NCBI RefSeq assembly: GCF_014191425.1 | Contig: NZ_JACHWP010000001.1 | Location: forward strand, 682,001 to 746,000 | DNA: 64,000 nucleotides | Reading direction: 5' to 3' | Source of the DNA: Helcobacillus massiliensis | Lineage (GTDB): Bacteria; Actinomycetota; Actinomycetes; Actinomycetales; Dermabacteraceae | Part shown: positions 19,984 to 30,145 of the stretch, piece by piece | How the letters are laid out: each line of letters opens with the position of its first letter | Position numbering within the stretch: position 1 is the first letter of the stretch | Translations under genes and position numbers: made by a program | The notes under the pieces: generated by a model | The model's database searches: none | What the model was told of the DNA's origin: nothing | The model's input: the letters and a program-made list of their open reading frames with translations, nothing else

Positions 19984-20852
19984 AGGACAGAAACGAACTC
20001 GAGCTCGAGCTCAGCTACGGCCCCACGGGACGCCCGCTGCCCGAGTTCCCCGAGCCGACTCCTCTGGACTCCCACGGACCCGCCCGCATCATCTCGATGG
20101 TCAACCAGAAGGGCGGGGTCGGCAAGACCACCAGCGTCATCAACCTGGGCGCCGCCCTCGCCGAATACGGCCGACGGGTTCTGCTCGTGGACCTCGATCC
20201 GCAGGGTGCGCTGTCCGCCGGCACCGGCGTCAACCCGTACGACCTCGACGTCACCGTCTACAACCTCCTGCTGGAGCGCGAGCACGACATCCGCGATGTC
20301 ATCCAGGAGACCGGCACGGAGAACATGGACGTGCTGCCGGCGAACATCGACCTGTCCGCCGCGGAAGTGCAGCTGGTCAACGAGGTGGCCCGCGAGATGG
20401 CACTCGCCCGCGTGCTGCGCCCCGTGGTCGACGACTACGACGTCATCATCATCGACTGTCAGCCGTCGCTCGGACTGCTCACCGTCAACGCCCTCGCCGC
20501 CAGCCGCGGCGTCATCATCCCGCTGGAAGCGGAGTACTTCGCACTGCGCGGCGTCGCACTGCTGGTGGAGACGATCGAGAAGGTGCAGGACCGCATCAAC
20601 CCGGCGCTGGAGATCGACGGCATCCTGATCACCATGTTCGATCCGCGCACGCTGCACGCCCGCGAAGTGTGCGCCCGCGTGGTCGAAGCGTTCGACGACA
20701 AGGTGTTCCACTCCACCATCAACCGCACCGTGAAGTTCCCCGACGCCTCGGTCGCCGCCGAACCGATCATCTCCTTCGCCTCCTCCACGAAGGGCGCGGA
20801 CGCCTACCGTCAGCTCGCCCGTGAACTCATCGCCCGGGGGAGCGCTGCCTGA
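19980..20852 (+). CDS. ParA/Soj-family ATPase of the xerD-scpAB locus
   Basis: The 290-residue protein is a Walker-type ATPase with the deviant Walker A KGGVGKT (44-50), the Walker A' LVDLDPQGALSAG and Walker B VIIIDCQPSLGLLTVNAL. It has a ~35-residue N-terminal extension. This is the ParA paralogue found next to xerD, not the one beside parB near oriC. It usually precedes scpA and scpB, condensin subunits, which are absent here: its stop is immediately followed by the rluB ATG. The GTG start overlaps the xerD stop (GTGA). Its exact role is not established. Confidence 0.9.
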   Translation: MKDRNELELELSYGPTGRPLPEFPEPTPLDSHGPARIISMVNQKGGVGKTTSVINLGAALAEYGRRVLLVDLDPQGALSAGTGVNPYDLDVTVYNLLLEREHDIRDVIQETGTENMDVLPANIDLSAAEVQLVNEVAREMALARVLRPVVDDYDVIIIDCQPSLGLLTVNALAASRGVIIPLEAEYFALRGVALLVETIEKVQDRINPALEIDGILITMFDPRTLHAREVCARVVEAFDDKVFHSTINRTVKFPDASVAAEPIISFASSTKGADAYRQLARELIARGSAA

Positions 20853-21746
20853 ATGACCCAGCCGAAGCGTCGCCGTCGCTCCAGCGACTTCACGGCCCCC
20901 AAGCAGATCCGCCTGCGCGACTCCGACGGCGCCGACCGTCCCGCTCCCGCGAAGGACGAGGACCTCGAGGACTTCGGCGGCTCCTGGGGCCCCGAGGTCG
21001 GTGACCAGGGGCCGACGGGGGAGCGGCTGCAGAAGGTCCTTGCCCGCGCCGGCTTCGGGTCCCGCCGCGCCTGCGAAGCGCTCATCGCCACCGGCCGCGT
21101 CGCCGTGGACGGCGAAACGGTCACCACGCAGGGCGTCCGTGTGGACCCTGAGACGCAGGTGGTGCACGTGGACGGTCGCCGCCTGCAGCTCGACGACACG
21201 AAGCTGACGATCGCGCTGCACAAGCCGCCGAAGGTGATGTCCACGATGGACGACCCGGAAGGCCGCCGGAGCCTCAGCGAGTTCGTCGAGGAGTACCCGG
21301 TGCGGCTCTACCACGTGGGCCGGCTCGACTACGAGACCGAAGGGCTGCTGCTGCTCACCAACGACGGGGAGCTCGCCCACCGCCTGATGCACCCCAGCTT
21401 CGAAGTGTCCAAGACGTACGTCTGCCGCTTCGACCTCGACGCCCCGGAGTTCCCCCGCGGCATCCTCAAGCAGCTGCGCGACGGCATCGACCTGGAGGAC
21501 GGCTCCGCGACTGCGGACCGCGCCGCCCTGCTCGCCCACAACGGCAGGGAAGCGCTCGTGGAGATCACCATCCACGAGGGACGCAACCGAATCGTTCGCC
21601 GCATGTTCGAGGCCCTCGGCCACCCGCTGACGGGCCTGGTGCGCACCCGCATCGGCCCCGTGCTGCTCAACGACCTGAAGTCGGGCCAGTCGCGTGAGCT
21701 CACCGGCAAGGAGCTCGGCACCCTGATGGCGAGCGTCGGCCTGTGA
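20853..21746 (+). CDS. rluB: Ribosomal large-subunit pseudouridine synthase RluB type
   Basis: Modifies 23S rRNA (the family targets U2605). The 297-residue protein has a basic/acidic N-terminal tail, an S4 RNA-binding domain (about 56-105, ERLQKVLARAGFGSRRACEALI) and a synthase domain with catalytic Asp159 in HVGRLDYETEGLLLLTNDG, then HEGRNRIVRRMFEALGHPL. It follows parA with no gap and its stop overlaps the tyrA GTG, so it is tightly coupled. Confidence 0.94.
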   Translation: MTQPKRRRRSSDFTAPKQIRLRDSDGADRPAPAKDEDLEDFGGSWGPEVGDQGPTGERLQKVLARAGFGSRRACEALIATGRVAVDGETVTTQGVRVDPETQVVHVDGRRLQLDDTKLTIALHKPPKVMSTMDDPEGRRSLSEFVEEYPVRLYHVGRLDYETEGLLLLTNDGELAHRLMHPSFEVSKTYVCRFDLDAPEFPRGILKQLRDGIDLEDGSATADRAALLAHNGREALVEITIHEGRNRIVRRMFEALGHPLTGLVRTRIGPVLLNDLKSGQSRELTGKELGTLMASVGL

Positions 21747-22837
21747 CCGTCCTGGTCATCGGCGCCGGGCTGATCGGCGGCTCCGTCGGCCTCGCCCTGC
21801 GCGCCCGCGGCCGCGAGGTCCTGGTCCGCGACTCCTCACCCGGCACCGCCCGCCTCGCCCGTGAACTCGGCGTCGGTGCCGATGAGGGGGAGTCGACCCC
21901 CGGCCTCGTCGTCGTCGCCACCCCACCGGATGTCACCGGGCGCATCGTCGTGGACGCGCTGCGGGAGTTCCCCGACGCGATCGTGTGCGACGTCGCCAGC
22001 GTGAAGGAGACGATCCAGCGCGCCGTCCTCGACGCCGCCGCAGCGGACCCGGACCTGGACGCCTCCCGGTACGTCGGCGCGCACCCCATGGCCGGGCGCG
22101 AGGTCTCCGGCGTGGTCGCCGCCCGCGGCGACCTGTTCCTCGGTCGCCCGTTCGTGCTCGTCCCGCACAACGGCTCGAGCCGGCGCGCCGTCGATGCGGT
22201 TGAGAGGCTCGGCCACGAACTCGGCGGTGTCGTCGTCCGCTCCGAAGCCGCCGCGCATGACCTCTCCGTCGCCTATGTCTCCCACGCCCCGCAGCTGGTC
22301 GCGAGCCTGCTCGCGCGGCAGCTGCAGTCCGCCGCCGACGGGTCCCTCGCCCTCGCCGGGCAGGGACTGCGCGACACCACTCGCATCGCCCACTCCGATC
22401 CGCGCCTCTGGGTGGAGATCCTCGTGGCGAACGCCCCCGCACTTCGGCCCATCCTGCGGGCCTTCCAGGAGGACCTGGGCCGCCTCGTCGGCGCGTTCGA
22501 CTCGCTGTGCGACGCCGACGGGCAGGGCACGCCGCGGGCGGAGATAGCCCGCACCATCGCCGACGGCAACCTCGGTGTGGCCCGCATCCCCGGCAAGCAC
22601 GGCGGCTCCGCAGATTCGTTCGCCGCGTTCACCATCCTCGTGCCGGACAGCCCCGGTGCCCTGGCGCGTCTGCTCAGCGATATGGGCGATGCGGGGATCA
22701 ACATGGAGGACCTGCGGCTGGAGCATTCGATCGGCCAACCGGTGGGCCTGGCGCACATCAGCGTGCTGAAACGTGATGAGGGGCGCATGGTGGCCATGCT
22801 GGAGGAGAAAGGCTGGGCCCGCGCGGGCGAAGAGTAA
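21743..22837 (+). CDS. tyrA: Prephenate dehydrogenase
   Basis: Converts prephenate to 4-hydroxyphenylpyruvate in tyrosine synthesis. The 364-residue protein has the NAD-binding [17 protein letters not shown] (7-23), the conserved GAHPMAGRE segment of the active site, and a C-terminal ACT domain (about 290-364, [20 protein letters not shown]), probably for tyrosine feedback. GTG 21743 overlaps the rluB stop. Confidence 0.93.
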   Translation: MTVLVIGAGLIGGSVGLALRARGREVLVRDSSPGTARLARELGVGADEGESTPGLVVVATPPDVTGRIVVDALREFPDAIVCDVASVKETIQRAVLDAAAADPDLDASRYVGAHPMAGREVSGVVAARGDLFLGRPFVLVPHNGSSRRAVDAVERLGHELGGVVVRSEAAAHDLSVAYVSHAPQLVASLLARQLQSAADGSLALAGQGLRDTTRIAHSDPRLWVEILVANAPALRPILRAFQEDLGRLVGAFDSLCDADGQGTPRAEIARTIADGNLGVARIPGKHGGSADSFAAFTILVPDSPGALARLLSDMGDAGINMEDLRLEHSIGQPVGLAHISVLKRDEGRMVAMLEEKGWARAGEE

Positions 22838-22838
22838 C

Positions 22839-22844
22839 TATCCT
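22839..22844 (+). promoter_or_regulatory. Possible -10 box for cmk-der
   Basis: TATCCT immediately follows the tyrA TAA and lies 31 bases before the cmk-der start, which has its own GGAGG (22867-22871). This would let the essential cmk-der gene be transcribed independently. Confidence 0.35.
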
Positions 22845-22875
22845 GGAGGCTGTTGCCGAACGAATTGGAGGACCA

Positions 22876-25047
22876 GTGGACCCCGTAACCATTGCGATCG
22901 ACGGGCCCGCCGGCTCGGGCAAGTCCACCGTGTCGCGAGAGGTCGCCCGCGCCCTGAGCGGCGGCTATCTCGACACCGGCGCCATGTACCGTGCCGCCGC
23001 TTGGTCCTGCATGAAGGCCGGCATCGATCTCTCTGACGAGAAGGCCGTCACCGAGCACGTCGGCGAGATGCCGCTGCAGATCATCACCGACCCGAGCGAC
23101 CCGCGTGTCCTCGTCGGCGAGGACGACATCACCGACGCCATCCGCACCGAAGAGGTCTCCACCCGCGTCAGCGCCGTCGCGACGAACCCGCAGGTGCGGA
23201 TCATCCTGCAGGAGCGGCAGCGCGCCCTGCTGTTCTCCACCGCTCACCGGCTCGGGTTCTGCGTCGCCGAAGGCCGTGACATCACCACTGTGGTCGCCCC
23301 GGAAGCGGACGTGCGCGTGCTGCTGACCGCCAGCGAAGAGGCCCGCATGGCGCGCCGCTCCCAGCAGTTGCAGCTCGAGGACAACGAGGAGACCGCGCAG
23401 CGCATGCGCGACCAGGTGCTGCGCCGCGACCGCGACGACTCCACCGTCTCGGAGTTCATGACCGCCGCCGAGGGCGTCACGACCATCGACACCACCCGCC
23501 TCAGCATCGACGACGTCGTCAACGCGGTGCTGGAGCTCGTGCCCGGCATCGAACTGGTCGACGACGATGACGACTGGGAGGACGACGACTGGGCGGAGGA
23601 CGGCGTCGACGCCGACGACGTCCAGCGCACCCAGGCGCTGCGCGCGGGCCTGGACGATTACGACCTCGACGACGAGGACGCCGCCCTGCTCAGCGGGGAG
23701 TTCGCGGACTTCCCCACCGAACAGGAGCAGCGCCTCCTGCCCACCCTCGCGATCGTCGGCCGCCCGAACGTCGGCAAGTCGACGTTCGTCAACCGCATCC
23801 TCGGCCACCGCGCCGCCGTCGTCGAGGACACCCCCGGTGTCACCCGCGACCGCGTCTTCTACGAAGCGAACTGGGCGGGCCGCGACTTCATGCTGGTGGA
23901 CACCGGCGGCTGGGAGGACCGGGTCGCCGGCATCGACCACCGTGTTGCCGAGCAGGCGGAGGCCGCGATCGGCCTGGCCGACGCGGTGGTGTTCATCGTG
24001 GACGTCCACGTCGGCATCACCACCACCGACGAACAGTTCGTGAAGGTGCTGCGCCGCTCCAAGAAGCCGGTGCTGCTGGTTGCGAACAAGGTCGATGATG
24101 AGCGCGCCGAGCTCGAAGCCGCGTCGCTGTGGAACCTGGGCCTGGGGGAGCCGCACATGGTGTCGGCGCTGCACGGGCGCGGCTCCGGTGACGTCCTCGA
24201 CGCCGTCCTGGAGATCCTGCCCGAGGAGGGCTCCACCCCGGCGAAGCCGGACGGTCCCCGCCGCGTCGCCCTGATCGGTCGCCCGAACGTCGGCAAGTCC
24301 TCCCTGCTGAACAAGCTGGCGAAGGAGAACCGCGTGGTGGTGGACAACGTCCCCGGCACCACCCGCGACCCCGTTGACGAGGTCATCACCCTCGCCGGCC
24401 GCGAATGGACCTTCGTGGACACCGCCGGCATCCGCCGACGCGTCAACCAGACCGGCGGCGCTGACTTCTTCGCCTCCATCCGTACGCAGGCGGCGCTGGA
24501 CCGTGCGGAAGTGGCCGTGGTGCTGCTGGAGGCGACCGAGACGATCTCCACGCAGGACATGAAGATCATTGACATGGTCCTCGAGTCCGGCCGCGCCCTC
24601 GTCCTCGCCTTCAACAAGTGGGACCTGATCGACGAAGACCGCCGCAAGGAGCTCGAGTGGGAGATCGAGAAGGACCTCGCGCACGTGGCGTGGGCTCCCC
24701 GCATCAACATCTCCGCCGAAACGGGCCGCCACACCGACAAGCTGGTGCCGGCGCTGGACCGCGCCCTCGAATCGTGGGATGCGCGCATCCCCACCGCGCG
24801 CCTCAACGCGTTCCTCGGCACTCTGGTGGCGGCGCACCCGCATCCGCTGCGCGGCGGCAAGCAGCCCCGCATCCTGTTCGCGACCCAGGCGCGCTCCCGC
24901 CCGCCCCGGTTCGTCATCTTCGCCTCCGGGTTCCTCGAGCACGGGTACCGCCGCTTCATCGAACGCCGCCTCCGGGAGGACTTCGAGTTCACCGGGTCGC
25001 CGATCGAGATCTCGGTGCGGATCCGCGAGAAGCGCAAGCGGCGCTGA
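22876..25047 (+). CDS. cmk-der: Bifunctional cytidylate kinase / ribosome-assembly GTPase Der
   Basis: The 723-residue protein joins two essential activities. Residues 1-225 are CMP kinase, with the P loop GPAGSGKST (10-18), [10 protein letters not shown] (31-40) and [10 protein letters not shown] very acidic linker (about 228-285) follows. Residues ~290-723 are Der, with two tandem G domains: [10 protein letters not shown] near 295 and [10 protein letters not shown] near 467, NKVD and NKWD base-recognition motifs, and a C-terminal KH-like domain. Der acts in 50S subunit assembly. This fusion is known in several actinobacterial lineages. GTG 22876 follows GGAGG. Confidence 0.95.
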   Translation: MDPVTIAIDGPAGSGKSTVSREVARALSGGYLDTGAMYRAAAWSCMKAGIDLSDEKAVTEHVGEMPLQIITDPSDPRVLVGEDDITDAIRTEEVSTRVSAVATNPQVRIILQERQRALLFSTAHRLGFCVAEGRDITTVVAPEADVRVLLTASEEARMARRSQQLQLEDNEETAQRMRDQVLRRDRDDSTVSEFMTAAEGVTTIDTTRLSIDDVVNAVLELVPGIELVDDDDDWEDDDWAEDGVDADDVQRTQALRAGLDDYDLDDEDAALLSGEFADFPTEQEQRLLPTLAIVGRPNVGKSTFVNRILGHRAAVVEDTPGVTRDRVFYEANWAGRDFMLVDTGGWEDRVAGIDHRVAEQAEAAIGLADAVVFIVDVHVGITTTDEQFVKVLRRSKKPVLLVANKVDDERAELEAASLWNLGLGEPHMVSALHGRGSGDVLDAVLEILPEEGSTPAKPDGPRRVALIGRPNVGKSSLLNKLAKENRVVVDNVPGTTRDPVDEVITLAGREWTFVDTAGIRRRVNQTGGADFFASIRTQAALDRAEVAVVLLEATETISTQDMKIIDMVLESGRALVLAFNKWDLIDEDRRKELEWEIEKDLAHVAWAPRINISAETGRHTDKLVPALDRALESWDARIPTARLNAFLGTLVAAHPHPLRGGKQPRILFATQARSRPPRFVIFASGFLEHGYRRFIERRLREDFEFTGSPIEISVRIREKRKRR

Positions 25048-25049
25048 CC

Positions 25050-25544
25050 ATGACGACCCCCGATTTCATCCTCGCGCTGCGGGAGAAGGTCGGCACGGCG
25101 CCGCTGTGGCTGTCCGGCGCCACGGCGGTGGTGCTGACCCCGCAGCGGGACCGCGCCCTGTTCGTGCGCCGCTCCGACAACGGCGAATGGACCCCGGTCA
25201 CCGGCATCATCGACCCGCTGGAGCATCCCGCGCGGGCGGCCCTGCGGGAGATCGAGGAGGAGACCGGGGTGCAGGCGCGGGTGCTGCACCTGGCTGCGCT
25301 GGACACCGTCGGCCCCATGACGTACCCCAACGGCGACGAGGCGAGCTACCTCGACCTCGCGTTCGTGTGCGAATGGAAGGCGGGGGAGCCGCACCCGGCC
25401 GACGGGGAGAACACCGAGGCGCGCTGGTTCCCGGCGGATCAGCCGCCGCCGATGAATGATCGCTTCACCCGCGTGTATGCGCGCGCCCTCGAGCAGCTCG
25501 AGAACGGGGTCACCACCACGGACCTGCCCGACGACGTCCGCTGA
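25050..25544 (+). CDS. Nudix hydrolase
   Basis: The 164-residue protein contains a perfect Nudix box, GIIDPLEHPARAALREIEEETGV (positions about 51-73, matching Gx5Ex7REUxEExGU), so it should hydrolyse a nucleoside diphosphate linked to another group using Mg2+. The substrate cannot be told from the sequence. It starts two bases after the der stop and is probably co-transcribed. An in-frame extension upstream lies inside der and is not used. Confidence 0.9.
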   Translation: MTTPDFILALREKVGTAPLWLSGATAVVLTPQRDRALFVRRSDNGEWTPVTGIIDPLEHPARAALREIEEETGVQARVLHLAALDTVGPMTYPNGDEASYLDLAFVCEWKAGEPHPADGENTEARWFPADQPPPMNDRFTRVYARALEQLENGVTTTDLPDDVR

Positions 25545-25577
25545 CGGCGCGGCGCCGCCCCGGCTGAAGCCCGCGCC

Positions 25578-25994
25578 TCAGGAGGCGATCTGCGACCGCT
25601 TGGCGTCCACGGCCCGACCCGCTTCCTCAGCGACCGCCTCAGCGCCCGCGCCGGCGGAGGCGGTGACGACCGCACCGATCAGGCCCTCCACCAGCGGCGC
25701 ATCCGACAGGATCACCCGCTCGGCGACCTGCGGGTCCAGGAACTCCAGCGCCATCTGCGCGGACAGCACGGCGGAGCCGATGTCGCACAGCACCACCGCG
25801 CCCGGCGCGTCCTCACCGGAGGTGACGGTCTCGATCGCGGCTGAGATGGCGGCGGCGTCGGTGCCGGTGGATCCGTCGGCCGTGCCCGCTGCGATCTCGA
25901 TCGGCGGGCCCTCACCGCGCACCATCTCCATCGCGAGGTCCACGGCGGCGCGCGCCAGGGCGGGGGAGTGGGACACCACCACGATGCCGGTCAT
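25578..25994 (-). CDS. dhaM: Dihydroxyacetone kinase phosphotransfer subunit DhaM (EIIA-like)
   Basis: Carries phosphate from the PTS to DhaL-ADP. The 138-residue protein is a mannose-type EIIA domain with the phosphorylated His9 in VVVSHSPALA and the conserved VVLCDIGSAVLSAQMALEFL. It lacks the HPr and EI-like domains fused to DhaM in E. coli, so it must be charged by a separate HPr. The start ATG overlaps the dhaL stop (ATGA). It is the third gene of dhaK-dhaL-dhaM. Confidence 0.92.
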   Translation of the reverse strand: MTGIVVVSHSPALARAAVDLAMEMVRGEGPPIEIAAGTADGSTGTDAAAISAAIETVTSGEDAPGAVVLCDIGSAVLSAQMALEFLDPQVAERVILSDAPLVEGLIGAVVTASAGAGAEAVAEEAGRAVDAKRSQIAS

Positions 25995-26628
25995 GCTGCT
26001 GCTCCCACGGCGGCCTGCAGCGCTTCCAGCAGCAGCACCGCGGACTGCGAACCGGGGTCGATGTGCCCCTTCGCCCGCTCACCCACATAGGAGGCGCGGC
26101 CCTTCGTGGCGACCGAGTCGATCACGGCGTCCCGTCCTTCACGCGCGGCTGCGACCGCAGCGGTGAGCATCGCTGTGATATCTGCTCCTTCGGCTGCCGC
26201 CTCCTTCGCCGCGTCAGCTGCGGGACGGAGAGCATCGAGCATCGTCTTCTCCCCGATGTCCGCCTTTCCGCGCTGTGCAACACCAGCCGCTGCGGCGTCG
26301 AGGGCAGCGGCGAGCGCTTCGGCATCGAGATCGGCGGCGTCGCCAGCGCCCTGGGCGAATCGGAGGAAGAACGTGCCGTACAGGGGACCTGAGGCACCGC
26401 CGACGGCGGAGACGAGCGACATGCCGACCTTCTTCGCGAGCGCAGCGGGCGTCTCGAACTCAGCGTCGGCGACGGCGTCCGCGGCGGCGCGCATCCCTCG
26501 CTTCATGTTGGTGCCGTGGTCCGCATCGCCGATGGCGGCGTCCAGGTCCGTCAGTTCTGCGGCGTGCTCAGCGAGGGAGTCGGCGGCAGTGCTGATCCAG
26601 GCGATGAGTTCAGACGTGGTGAGGGTGC

Positions 26629-26632
<4 letters not shown>
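25991..26632 (-). CDS. dhaL: Dihydroxyacetone kinase ADP-binding subunit DhaL
   Basis: Holds ADP/ATP and phosphorylates dihydroxyacetone bound to DhaK. The 213-residue protein has the Mg-nucleotide motif LDAAIGDADHGTNMKRG (about 30-46, Asp31/36/38) and the GGASGPLYGTFFLRF motif. ATG 26632 overlaps the dhaK stop and ends where dhaM begins, so the three genes are coupled. An in-frame upstream extension lies within dhaK and is ignored. Confidence 0.94.
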
Positions 26633-27630
<998 letters not shown>

Positions 27631-27634
27631 GACA

Positions 27635-27678
27635 CCAGCCTACGTCTCTGTGACTGTGAGCACAGGGACGCAGGCTGG
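27635..27678 (-). promoter_or_regulatory. Inverted repeat with dhaK -10 box and Crp-like site
   Basis: Arms of 18 bases (27635-27652 and 27661-27678) pair at 16 positions around an eight-base loop. This can act as the terminator of phoX transcripts. The same DNA carries TAGGCT (27642-27637) as -10 for dhaK and TGTGACTGTGAGCACA (27649-27664), one mismatch from the Crp/GlxR half-site pattern TGTGA-N6-TCACA. Promoter and terminator therefore seem to share one element. Confidence 0.5.
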
Positions 27679-27719
27679 TGGTGGGCGCCGGTGGCAGCGC
27701 CGGATCTCAGGGCTGAGGA

Positions 27720-29885
27720 TCAGTGCTTCTTCCGGCCCTTCCCATTTCCCTTGCCCTTGCCCTTGCCGTGACCGGGCTTGTCCTTGCCGTGACCGGGCTT
27801 GTCCTTGCCCTTGCCGGGCTTCTGATCGGCGTGGTCGGGGCGGTTGCCGCGGCGCGGCAGCACCTGCACCACGGTCGGGCGGGGACCGGTGCCGTTGTAG
27901 TCCGGAAAGAAGGAGTGCTGGTCGGCGAAGGTGCCGTCCTCACCGGGGTGCTGGACGGACACGAATACGGACTCGTCGCGGTCGTGGACCACGGGGCCGC
28001 AGGTCTCGCCTTCGCGCGGCACGGACAGGAACTGCTCCACACGGCCGCGCTCCTCGCCCTCCAGGGTGACGCGGAAGAGGCCGTCGTTGTAGCCGATGCC
28101 GCCGGGGGCGCCGTCGGTGGAGATCCAGAGGTTGCCGACGGAGTCGAAGGCGACGTTGTCCGGGCACGAGATCGGGGAGACCTTGTCCACCGGGAAACCG
28201 GAGAAGTACACCGGGTCGCCCTGCGCCGGATCACCGGCCACCAGGAGGATGTTCCACGCGAAGGTCTGCGACGCCTGGTCGCCGAGCTCGTCGATCTCGA
28301 TCACGTGGCCGTCGCGGTTCTTGGCGCGCGGGTTCGCTTCGTCGGCGGGTGCCTTGCCGGCGGCGCCGCGGTCGGAGTTCTTCGTGCACGCCATGTACAC
28401 CTTGCGGCTCACGAGGGACGGCTCGACATCCTCCGGGCGGTCCATCTTCGTGGCGCCGACGGCGTCCGCGGCAGCGCGGGTGTTCACCAGCACCTCCTCC
28501 AGCGTGAAGCCCTCAACGGCGGACTCGCCGTCCTTCACGAGGGCGATCCACTCGCCGGAGCCGTCGAAGGCGCCGTCGGAGGGGAGCTCGGCGCTGCCGG
28601 TGATCTCAGCGGCGGGGGAGTTGCCGGTGAAGCGGGCGACGTACAGGTCGCCCTTCTCCAGCAGGGTCATGTTGTGGGCGCGATCGCCTTCGCAATAGCG
28701 GTCAGCGGAGACGAACTTGTAGAGGTACTCGAATGCCTCGTCGTCACCGGTGTAGGCGACGGCGCGGCCGTCCTCACCGATGATGATGTTGGCGCCCTCA
28801 TGCTTGAGGCGTCCGAGAGACGTGTGCTTGCGGGGTGTGGAGGTCGGGTCCCACGGATCCACCTCGACGATGTAGCCGAAGCGGTTCGGTTCGTTCTCGT
28901 AGCCGTCGATGCGGGAGTCGAAGCGGTCGTACTTCTTCTCCCAGCCGCGGGCGGTGCCCTCGGTATTGGTGACGCCGTAGCGCTTGTTCGACCCGTAGGA
29001 GGCGCTGCCCAGGAAGTAGCTGTGGAAGTTCTCCTCACCGGAGAGGATGGTGCCCCACGGGGTGAGACCGCCGGAGCAGTTGCCGAGGGTGCCGAGCACG
29101 CGGCGCCCCTCCGGATCCTCCTTGGTCTTCACGGCGTCGCTGCCAGCGAGGGGGCCGGTGAGTTCGAAGACCTCGTCGAGGAGGATGCGGCGGTTCAGCG
29201 GGGCGTCGACGATGGGGGAGTAGGGGCAGGTGCGGTTCTTGCGCTCCAGCTCCACCACGGACAGGCCGTGAGCGGCCATGCCGATCTCGATCACATCGTC
29301 TTCGCTGGTGCCCTCGGGCAGCATGATCTGCTCGTTGGTGTATTCGTGGTTGGCGAACATGACGGCCTTCTTCCCGGCCGTGCCCGGCTGCTCCTGAATC
29401 GCGGAGTAGTCGTTGTTGTAGCCGAAGGCGCGCTTCTGCTGCTCGGCGGACTGCTTGGCCCAGTCGAACTCGGGTGCGTCGGAGAACAGGCGGTCGCCCC
29501 AGCGGATGACGGTGTGCCAGTCGAAGCCCTCGGGCACGGTCAGCTCATCCACGGTGTGCTCGACCGGGGCGATGGCGTCGAAGCGGAGCTTCGAGCCGCC
29601 GGGGGCCGACGGCTTCAGGCCGAAGGCGGCGCCGGGGGCCTCGGCAGCGGTGGCAGGAGCAGCGCCCTGGGTACCGGCGGCGGCGATGGCGACTGCGGCA
29701 GCGGCGCCGCCGCCGAGGAGGGCGCGGCGGGAGAGGGCGCCGGAGGCGACGTCGCGGAAGTAGGAGTTGTCGGAAGTGTTGCACAGTGCGCCGACGCACT
29801 GGTTGCCGCACTTGAGCGCACAGGTGACGGCTGAGCGCTTCCCGGCGACGTGGTCCTTCATCAGCAGGGGCAGACGAATGGGCAT
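27720..29885 (-). CDS. phoX: PhoX-family alkaline phosphatase, Tat exported
   Basis: The 721-residue protein belongs to the Ca/Fe-dependent PhoX phosphatases, which release phosphate from organic esters outside the cell. It has the usual long N-terminal region with CALKCGNQC and NTSDNSYFRDV, then a twin-arginine signal (SRRALLGGGAAAAVAIAAAG, about 52-71). The catalytic core includes NCSGGLTPWGTILSGEENF and a DNVAFDSVGNLWISTDG segment near the C terminus. The last ~38 residues are an unusual Lys/Gly/His tail with KDKPGHG repeats. ATG 29885 follows AAAGGA. A Pho-box-like repeat array lies 70-110 bases upstream. Confidence 0.93.
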   Translation of the reverse strand: MPIRLPLLMKDHVAGKRSAVTCALKCGNQCVGALCNTSDNSYFRDVASGALSRRALLGGGAAAAVAIAAAGTQGAAPATAAEAPGAAFGLKPSAPGGSKLRFDAIAPVEHTVDELTVPEGFDWHTVIRWGDRLFSDAPEFDWAKQSAEQQKRAFGYNNDYSAIQEQPGTAGKKAVMFANHEYTNEQIMLPEGTSEDDVIEIGMAAHGLSVVELERKNRTCPYSPIVDAPLNRRILLDEVFELTGPLAGSDAVKTKEDPEGRRVLGTLGNCSGGLTPWGTILSGEENFHSYFLGSASYGSNKRYGVTNTEGTARGWEKKYDRFDSRIDGYENEPNRFGYIVEVDPWDPTSTPRKHTSLGRLKHEGANIIIGEDGRAVAYTGDDEAFEYLYKFVSADRYCEGDRAHNMTLLEKGDLYVARFTGNSPAAEITGSAELPSDGAFDGSGEWIALVKDGESAVEGFTLEEVLVNTRAAADAVGATKMDRPEDVEPSLVSRKVYMACTKNSDRGAAGKAPADEANPRAKNRDGHVIEIDELGDQASQTFAWNILLVAGDPAQGDPVYFSGFPVDKVSPISCPDNVAFDSVGNLWISTDGAPGGIGYNDGLFRVTLEGEERGRVEQFLSVPREGETCGPVVHDRDESVFVSVQHPGEDGTFADQHSFFPDYNGTGPRPTVVQVLPRRGNRPDHADQKPGKGKDKPGHGKDKPGHGKGKGKGNGKGRKKH
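27761..27822 (-). repeat. 21-base tandem repeat coding for the basic tail of PhoX
   Basis: The segment GCCGTGACCGGGCTTGTCCT recurs with a period of 21 bases (copies beginning at 27765 and 27786), followed by a shorter degenerate copy. It encodes KDKPGHG units and runs into KGKGKGNGKG. Such repeats can change copy number by slippage. Confidence 0.7.
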
Positions 29886-30068
29886 GGGGGAGAGATCCTT
29901 TCGACGGTGACCGGCGCTTCTGCGCACGGCCGCCATCGATGCTGGACCCCGCGGGTGACCCGATGCCCACACTGCGGTGACCGATGGGTAAACAAGCGGC
30001 ATGAGATCGGCAATGGGTATTGCCTGCCCGTGACGGAACCGCTAGCCCCGTTATCGGAGCGTGACGAA
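29886..30068 (-). promoter_or_regulatory. phoX control region with Pho-box-like repeats
   Basis: On the plus strand GGTGACC (29954-29960), GGTGACC (29976-29982) and GGTAAAC (29987-29993) lie at exact multiples of 11 bases, with a degenerate unit at 29965. Read on the minus strand these are GGTCACC/GTTTACC, the direct-repeat units of the actinobacterial PhoP box (GTTCACC consensus, 11-base period). Their position upstream of phoX fits phosphate-starvation control. No other gene is visible here. Confidence 0.6.
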
Positions 30069-30107
30069 GGGCCCGGGCAGTCGGCATATGCCGCCCGCTC
30101 CGGGCCC
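30069..30107 (-). terminator. Terminator after asnB
   Basis: GGGCCCGG (30069-30076) pairs with CCGGGCCC (30100-30107). Inside is a second perfect palindrome, CGGCATATGCCG (30082-30093). It starts 39 bases beyond the asnB stop. Confidence 0.6.
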
Positions 30108-30145
30108 CGTCGGCTTCCCCGGTCAGGGCGGGGGAGGCGTGGTCG

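Noticed and set aside
27761-27822. Tandem 21-base repeats considered as a CRISPR array
   Set aside because: There are no spacers, the period is 21 bases and the copies are in frame inside phoX, coding for KDKPGHG. No cas genes are present.
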